43,151 nt of DNA from Micrococcales bacterium (GTDB lineage: Bacteria; Actinomycetota; Actinomycetes; Actinomycetales; Microbacteriaceae). The DNA is taken from contig CANLCU010000004.1 of NCBI GenBank assembly GCA_947489135.1, positions 1-43,151 of the forward strand, read 5' to 3'. The notes under the pieces were generated by a model. That model saw only the letters and a program-made list of their open reading frames with translations. It did not search any database and was not told where the DNA came from. Both the position numbers and the translations under genes were made by a program. Positions 38,991 to 43,151 of this stretch are shown here, piece by piece (positions within the stretch are counted from its first letter, which is position 1; each line of letters begins with the position of its first letter).

Positions 38991-39248
38991 ATGAAGGCTG
39001 ACATCCACCCAAAGTACGAGACCGTAGTATTCCGTGATCTAGCATCAGGAGTATCTTTCCTTACTCGCTCAACCGTTACTAGCAACAAGACCATTGAGTG
39101 GGAAGACGGAAACTCTTACCCTGTATTCGACGTTGAAATCTCTTCAGAGTCTCACCCGTTCTACACAGGTAAGCAGAGAATCATGGACTCAGCTGGTCGC
39201 GTTGAGAAGTTCAACGAGCGATACAGGAACTTCGGTACTCAGAACTAG
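38991..39248 (+). CDS. rpmE2: 50S ribosomal protein L31 type B
   Basis: An 85-residue L31 with the type B start [16 protein letters not shown] and the long [31 protein letters not shown] segment. It contains no cysteine at all, so it lacks the zinc ribbon of type A L31. Such C-minus paralogues replace the zinc form during zinc shortage in many bacteria, often under Zur. Whether a zinc-binding copy exists elsewhere cannot be seen. GAAAGAG lies about 12 bases before the ATG. A strong bidirectional terminator follows. Confidence 0.96.
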   Translation: MKADIHPKYETVVFRDLASGVSFLTRSTVTSNKTIEWEDGNSYPVFDVEISSESHPFYTGKQRIMDSAGRVEKFNERYRNFGTQN

Positions 39249-39262
39249 TTTCTGAACCTAAG

Positions 39263-39295
39263 AAAATGGACCTCAATTGAGGTCCATTTTTCATT
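39263..39295. terminator. Bidirectional terminator, 28-bp perfect palindrome
   Basis: Positions 39263-39290 form a perfect inverted repeat with no mismatch, starting AAAATGGACC. A-runs and T-runs at the two ends give a stem followed by U residues in either direction. It sits between convergent rpmE2 and the exonuclease gene and should stop transcription from both. It is the only convergent junction in the window with such a structure. Confidence 0.88.
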
Positions 39296-40029
39296 TAAGC
39301 TAGCTTCTTTACCGGCCAACCGAAAACGGGCTTGTAGTCCGGCACATCCTGTTGACGCCACTTCGCGTAACTTGCTTCAATCTCATCTGCCCATTTAGCC
39401 TGCTCGTCATGCAAGATCTGAGCTGAAGCAGGGAATGCTACGACAGGCTTCTCCATCGCAGAGAAGAATCTGAGCATTGCAAGTCCTACGTGCCCAGCTG
39501 CAACTGCGTCGTCTTTAGCAGTGTGAGCGGCGAGAAGTTCAACTTGATAACGCTCTGCAGCAGAAACCAGATTTCGCTTACCTTTGCGGTATTTATCAAT
39601 TGTCTTGTCGATAACCAGAGGATCGATAACTAAACCGAATTCGAGTGGGTTCACTCCATTACGAATCGCCTCGTAGTGAAGGATGGTGAAGTCGTAGGCA
39701 GCGTTGTATGCAAGCACTGGGATTCCTTCAGCGAAGCAAGCATTAATTGCGTCTACAATCTGCGGGACTCCTTGAGAAGAAGGCATAGCTTCAGCCACGT
39801 CTTTATCGTAAAAACCATGTACCTTGCTGGCTACTTCTGGAATAGGAATACCAGGGTTGATTACCCAGTCGAATCCACCGGGGATAATCTCTCCATCCGA
39901 AGTCATTCTGTGCAGGGCCGCAGTGACAATTCTGTCTTGAGCAAGGTTAAGCCCAGTAGTTTCTGTATCAAAAACTGCGATGGTGTCTAACCAGTTGGGT
40001 AATTTCAATTTATTAGTCGCTTCATTCAC
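39295..40029 (-). CDS. DnaQ-like 3'-5' exonuclease (DEDDh)
   Basis: About 244 residues. The Exo I motif is FDTETTG, Exo II is AYNAAYDFTIL, and Exo III is HTAKDDAVA with His and Asp, so all four acidic residues and the DEDDh histidine are present. Such proteins act as proofreading subunits or as free nucleases; actinobacterial relatives are often annotated as 3'-5' exonuclease without proven role. The frame opens with GTG at 40035, but the GTG at 40029 is preferred because TAGTCT (40036-40041, minus strand) lies six bases before it, as at other likely leaderless genes here. No Shine-Dalgarno is seen for either. Confidence 0.9.
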   Translation of the reverse strand: MNEATNKLKLPNWLDTIAVFDTETTGLNLAQDRIVTAALHRMTSDGEIIPGGFDWVINPGIPIPEVASKVHGFYDKDVAEAMPSSQGVPQIVDAINACFAEGIPVLAYNAAYDFTILHYEAIRNGVNPLEFGLVIDPLVIDKTIDKYRKGKRNLVSAAERYQVELLAAHTAKDDAVAAGHVGLAMLRFFSAMEKPVVAFPASAQILHDEQAKWADEIEASYAKWRQQDVPDYKPVFGWPVKKLA

Positions 40030-40035
40030 ACACAC

Positions 40036-40041
40036 AGACTA
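40036..40041 (-). promoter_or_regulatory. -10 box for a likely leaderless exonuclease mRNA
   Basis: On the minus strand TAGTCT fits TANNNT and ends six bases before the GTG at 40029. This spacing is what favours that start over the GTG at 40035. Confidence 0.4.
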
Positions 40042-40116
40042 CTTGGAGCAACGGACATTGCCTCGTAGGGCCTGCTGGTCGTTGTTTGGATAGAATTAGG
40101 GGAGGAAATTGGGCAT

Positions 40117-40122
40117 GGGAGG
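40117..40122 (+). promoter_or_regulatory. Strong ribosome binding site fixing the hydrolase start
   Basis: GGGAGG lies five bases before the ATG at 40128. The open frame reaches back to 40086, but the residues in between are not conserved-looking and that ATG has no such site. TAGAAT at 40091-40096 is a possible -10 box. Confidence 0.8.
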
Positions 40123-40127
40123 TGCAA

Positions 40128-41018
40128 ATGAAATCTTCCGCTGAACTTACCGCAGAAGCACGGGATAGAGCCGTAGCTAAGTCCGTATCGATTGATGGCG
40201 TGAACACCAACTACTGGCTTTATCCAGCGACCACTGGGAACACCAATTATGCTGAGACTCTGGTTCTGGTTCACGGTTATAGGGGAGATCACCACGGACT
40301 AGAGGCATTTGCTGGCGGCCTAACCAACTACAACGTGATTGCTCCTGACCTGCCTGGTTTTGGTACCTCTGACCCAATGAAGGTAGAACACTCCCTGGAG
40401 TCCTATTCAGTTTGGTTCAAAGCATTCCTAGACAAACTCGAACTAAAGAGTCCTTTTGTGGTCGGTCACTCTTTCGGAACTTTAGTTGTGAGCTCAACAG
40501 AGGCCAAACTAGGTCTGTTCTCAAAGATTGTTCTCGTGAATCCCGTAGCTGGCGGAAAAGTCGTAGGTATTTCAAAGGTGCTTCTTGAGTTTGTGAAGTT
40601 CTACTACTGGTTGGCTCACATCGTTCCGGAGTATGTAGGCAACAAGATGACCAAGACGTATCTCTTGGTTGACTCGATGTCTGCATACACAACCAAGTCA
40701 AAAGACAAAGCACTTCGCAAATGGATCAAGCAGCAGCACCGCAGTCACTTCAACAGCTTCGCTAACTCTCAAGTTGTTTGGGAAGCCTATTTAGCGGCAA
40801 CTGACAACGTTGTGATCCCATTTGTTAAAGAGATTCACAAACCAGTTCTACTGATTGCCGCTGAACTTGACGAAATAACACCCGTATCTGCCGTTTATGA
40901 TTTTGCCAAGACCATGGATAACGCAAGTGTTCACGAGATTAAAGGCTGTGGACATCTAGTTCACTATGAGGCAGCTTCAGAAGCTATTGAAGTCATGAAC
41001 GAATTCTTTTCAAAGTAG
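40128..41018 (+). CDS. Alpha/beta hydrolase
   Basis: A 296-residue alpha/beta-hydrolase-fold protein. The oxyanion region is LVLVHGYRGDHHG (46-58). The nucleophile Ser115 is in VVGHSFGTLV. The acid lies in LIAAELDEITPV and the catalytic His in KGCGHLVHYE near the C-terminus. A cap of about 90 residues, including a tryptophan- and tyrosine-rich helix, lies between. There is no signal peptide, so it is cytoplasmic. Substrate cannot be assigned: esterase, lipase or haloalkane-type activities are all possible. A glycosyltransferase gene starts eight bases after its stop, so the two are probably an operon. Confidence 0.88.
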   Translation: MKSSAELTAEARDRAVAKSVSIDGVNTNYWLYPATTGNTNYAETLVLVHGYRGDHHGLEAFAGGLTNYNVIAPDLPGFGTSDPMKVEHSLESYSVWFKAFLDKLELKSPFVVGHSFGTLVVSSTEAKLGLFSKIVLVNPVAGGKVVGISKVLLEFVKFYYWLAHIVPEYVGNKMTKTYLLVDSMSAYTTKSKDKALRKWIKQQHRSHFNSFANSQVVWEAYLAATDNVVIPFVKEIHKPVLLIAAELDEITPVSAVYDFAKTMDNASVHEIKGCGHLVHYEAASEAIEVMNEFFSK

Positions 41019-41026
41019 TTATCAAG

Positions 41027-42100
41027 ATGCAGACACTTCACTTTGATGCGAGATTCATTAGAACCGATAGGCACGACGGCATAAGCCGATTTAGTGCTGA
41101 GTTGGCGAAAGCCTTGGCTAGCAAAATTCGAGTTGTCGCAATCATTCATGATTTGAGACAACTGGAGTCCTTACCTGTAGGTATTGAGTACGTTGTCTTG
41201 AACAATCCACAATCTCCAGTTGAGTTCTTCATAGCTCGCAAACTCAACCGACTGGGTGCAACCCACGTGTTTTCACCAATGCAATTGATGGGCAGTGTGG
41301 GTAGAAAGTACAAACTGATACTTACTCTGCACGACTTGATCTATTACCGCCACCGCAAACCTCCTCAAGATTTGAATCTGTTGGTTCGAATCATCTGGCG
41401 TCTCTACCACCTCAGTTACCAGCCACAGAGATGGCTTCTTACTAGAGCCGACGCAGTCGCCACTGTTTCTAGAACTTCGAAGATTCTGATGGAGCAGCAT
41501 CACCTCACTCGTAAACCAATAGCTATTGTCTATAACGCGCCAGAAAAAGTCGGTCAGATTCAAGCCAGGTCAATGGCTTCTACTAAGAACTTGATCTACA
41601 TCGGTTCTTTCATGCCTTACAAAAACGTTGAGACCCTTATCAAAGGTGCAGGTTTAGCGCCTGAATTCACTTTGCATCTGCTGAGCAAAATCTCAGAACA
41701 ACGAAAGACATCGCTGCAAAAGCTGGCAGACCTAAACGGCGCAAATGTTGTTTTCCACAACGGTGTGACCGATACGGAGTACCGAGAACTTCTAGTCTCA
41801 GCTTTTGCATTAGTTTCAGCTAGCAAGGATGAGGGATTCGGAATACCTCTGGTTGAGGCAATGCAACTAGGTACACCAGTTGTTGTATCTGAACTTGAGA
41901 TATTTAAGGAAGTAGCTGACTCGGCAGGTACCTACTTTGATATTGATAGCCCTGAAAGATTTGCCAATGCACTCAATTCTCTAGAAGATGAGATTCGATG
42001 GAAAAAGAAGTCAGCTTTGTCAGTAAAGCAAGCAAACGAGTTTGATTGGGATAAATCCGCTGACGCTCTACTAAAACAATTCGAGGATCTAGATTCCTAA
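41027..42100 (+). CDS. Glycosyltransferase family 4 protein
   Basis: A 357-residue GT-B glycosyltransferase. The N-terminal domain has DARFIRTDRHDGISRFSAEL (first part), where a glycine-containing loop binds acceptor, and LTLHDLIYYRHR. The C-terminal domain begins YIGSFMPYKNVETLIKG and contains KDEGFGIPLVEAMQLGTPVVVS, the nucleotide-sugar site with its Glu pair. Such mannosyl- or glucosyl-transferases build cell-envelope glycolipids or polysaccharides; the exact sugar and acceptor are unknown. No membrane helix is evident. The last 12 bases overlap the end of the convergent phosphatase gene. Confidence 0.9.
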   Translation: MQTLHFDARFIRTDRHDGISRFSAELAKALASKIRVVAIIHDLRQLESLPVGIEYVVLNNPQSPVEFFIARKLNRLGATHVFSPMQLMGSVGRKYKLILTLHDLIYYRHRKPPQDLNLLVRIIWRLYHLSYQPQRWLLTRADAVATVSRTSKILMEQHHLTRKPIAIVYNAPEKVGQIQARSMASTKNLIYIGSFMPYKNVETLIKGAGLAPEFTLHLLSKISEQRKTSLQKLADLNGANVVFHNGVTDTEYRELLVSAFALVSASKDEGFGIPLVEAMQLGTPVVVSELEIFKEVADSAGTYFDIDSPERFANALNSLEDEIRWKKKSALSVKQANEFDWDKSADALLKQFEDLDS

Positions 42101-42667
42101 GGACTCCGGTCTGTAATCAGTAATGGTCCAGGTACCATCGGCGTGCATAAATCTACTCAGGGATGCATTGCTTAGACGTTCGCCTTCACGAGGCAATTCA
42201 CCGTTAGTAACGATGTTCAGAACCTTACGGATGAAGGCTCCATGGGAAACCGCCAGTACTCTCTTGCCTGAATACTCGTTGGCGATTAGGTCAAGTAGTT
42301 GAACTGTTCTTGTTCGAAGATCCTCTAGAGACTCTAAACCTTCGATGACTTGATGACTTTCATAGAGTTTTCGCCATGAGGCGTGATCTAATCCTTCTGC
42401 TACTCCGAATGACCTTTCAATCAGCTCCGGCACCACAACAACATTCATACCTAACTCGTGTGCAACTATGTCCGCTGTGTCTTTTGCTCTAGATAGGGGA
42501 GAGGCGAGGATTACATCCCAGTCTTCACGATTCAATGATGACGCAGCAAGACGAGCCTGAGTACGTCCAGTGTCATTCAAAGGAATGTCTGTGGAACCTT
42601 GGAGTCTGAGATCGATGTTCCAATCCGTTTGACCATGTCTGAGTAGTCCAAGAATTGTTTCAGTCAA
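42089..42667 (-). CDS. Histidine phosphatase family protein
   Basis: A 192-residue phosphoglycerate-mutase-like phosphatase. The catalytic motif LLRHGQTDWN has Arg10 and the phospho-acceptor His11. GSTDIPLNDTGRTQA, ASPLSRAKDTADIV and the second histidine in AVSHGAFIRKVL complete the active site. It probably hydrolyses a small phosphate ester, such as a phosphosugar or an alpha-ribazole-like substrate; the true target is unknown. The start is TTG at 42667, inside the last codons of the sirtuin gene (eight-base overlap), so expression is likely coupled. No better start is available. Confidence 0.87.
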   Translation of the reverse strand: MTETILGLLRHGQTDWNIDLRLQGSTDIPLNDTGRTQARLAASSLNREDWDVILASPLSRAKDTADIVAHELGMNVVVVPELIERSFGVAEGLDHASWRKLYESHQVIEGLESLEDLRTRTVQLLDLIANEYSGKRVLAVSHGAFIRKVLNIVTNGELPREGERLSNASLSRFMHADGTWTITDYRPESLGI

Positions 42668-43151
42668 CTAAGAGCCTTTCTAAAGCCAATGAAGTGTTCG
42701 CCTCGATTTTTGCGTTAGCTAGATGATCGGCACGTGTAGGACCTAAGTTGACAACGACTATAGGTTTCTGAGTCTTTGATGCCTGCTTGGCGAATCGATA
42801 CCCTGAGTTAACTGTTAGCGATGTTCCTGCCACCAAGAGAATATCTGAATCCTCTAGGAGATTCAGAGCTAGTTCAACTCGAGCACTTGGAACTGATTCA
42901 CCAAAGAAGACCACATCTGGCTTATAAACACCATTGCATTTAGCGCAACTTGGAACGAGGAAGTTCTCTGTTCCTTCAATCTCGGCATCGCCATCAGGCG
43001 TGAATTCAACTGAGACGTCTTTTGTGATGTCAGGATTCAATTCCTTGAGGAAACTATCCATTTCAATTCTCGCGATGGAGTCGTTGCAACCCATGCAAAC
43101 AACTCGATCTAGACGACCATGCAGATCAACCACAGACTTACTGCCAGCTTC
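42660..43151 (-). CDS. NAD-dependent protein deacylase, sirtuin family (partial)
   Basis: The frame is open to the window edge, so the N-terminus, including the NAD-binding Rossmann start, is missing. The 163 visible residues begin EAGSKSVVDLHGRLDRVVC, which matches the sirtuin segment around the catalytic His. Zinc ligands are CMGC and, later, CAKC. VVFFGESVPSARVELALN, LLVAGTSLTVNSGYRFAKQA and VVVNLGPTRADHLA are NAD-site motifs of Sir2. The enzyme removes acyl groups from lysines using NAD. A GTG at 43133 could be misread as the start. It is followed by the overlapping histidine phosphatase gene. Confidence 0.93.
   Translation of the reverse strand, partial: EAGSKSVVDLHGRLDRVVCMGCNDSIARIEMDSFLKELNPDITKDVSVEFTPDGDAEIEGTENFLVPSCAKCNGVYKPDVVFFGESVPSARVELALNLLEDSDILLVAGTSLTVNSGYRFAKQASKTQKPIVVVNLGPTRADHLANAKIEANTSLALERLLVD

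Overview
The window looks like a stretch of a small, streamlined, planktonic actinobacterial chromosome. Actinobacterial markers are RbpA, WhiA, OpcA, the type B L31, the DUF3099 protein and an InhA-type enoyl reductase. The order (polA / rpsA-coaE-uvrB-uvrA-uvrC-rapZ-whiA-sod-gap-pgk-tpiA-secG-rbpA, then pgl-opcA-zwf-pgi-tal-tkt, ctaB/ctaA, sufBD-Rieske-sufC-sufT, ABC-F, surf1, DUF3099, fabG-fabI, serB) is one I associate with Micrococcales, and especially Microbacteriaceae. GC is about 45-50% in the lines I counted by hand, low for that family. With the microbial rhodopsin, this points to a freshwater or marine Luna-type (Rhodoluna/Aquiluna-like) bacterium. A Nanopelagicales (acI) origin is the main alternative. 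These assignments come from recognition, not from a search.

Layout. 1-9638: end of polA, a PTS HPr gene, ribosomal protein S1, dephospho-CoA kinase, and uvrB, uvrA and uvrC in a row. 9719-12208: rapZ, whiA and a superoxide dismutase. 12303-16012: lower glycolysis (gap-pgk-tpiA), secG and rbpA. 16013-24064, minus strand: a pentose-phosphate operon, tkt-tal-pgi-zwf-opcA-pgl. 24244-27420: heme O and heme A synthesis (ctaB, ctaA), with a photolyase translationally coupled to ctaA. 27588-31590: a SUF iron-sulfur operon without a cysteine desulfurase. 31591-35739: BioY, an ABC-F ATPase, the rhodopsin, SURF1 and a DUF3099 protein. 35840-38906: fabG-fabI (arranged like mabA-inhA), serB and a lone ABC ATPase. 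38991-43151: L31, a DnaQ-type exonuclease, an alpha/beta hydrolase, a family 4 glycosyltransferase, a histidine phosphatase and a truncated sirtuin.

How it fits together: the cell makes NADPH and pentoses by the oxidative pentose-phosphate route, respires through a heme-A oxidase (ctaA, ctaB, surf1), supplements this with a light-driven pump, and guards against light damage with UvrABC, photolyase and SOD. BioY suggests that biotin is taken up.

The DNA is very compact. Same-strand genes often share 1 or 4 bases. Six of seven convergent gene pairs abut or overlap with no terminator, the exception being a 28-bp perfect palindrome after rpmE2. Several genes carry a TANNNT -10 box six to eight bases before the start codon, suggesting leaderless mRNAs. 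I found no mobile element, CRISPR array, tRNA or rRNA gene. No intergenic stretch exceeds about 180 bases. I saw no clearly new multi-gene system. The best leads are the divergent rhodopsin, the convergent-junction architecture, the palindromic bidirectional promoter at 38106-38115 and the unusually frequent CTAG tetranucleotide.
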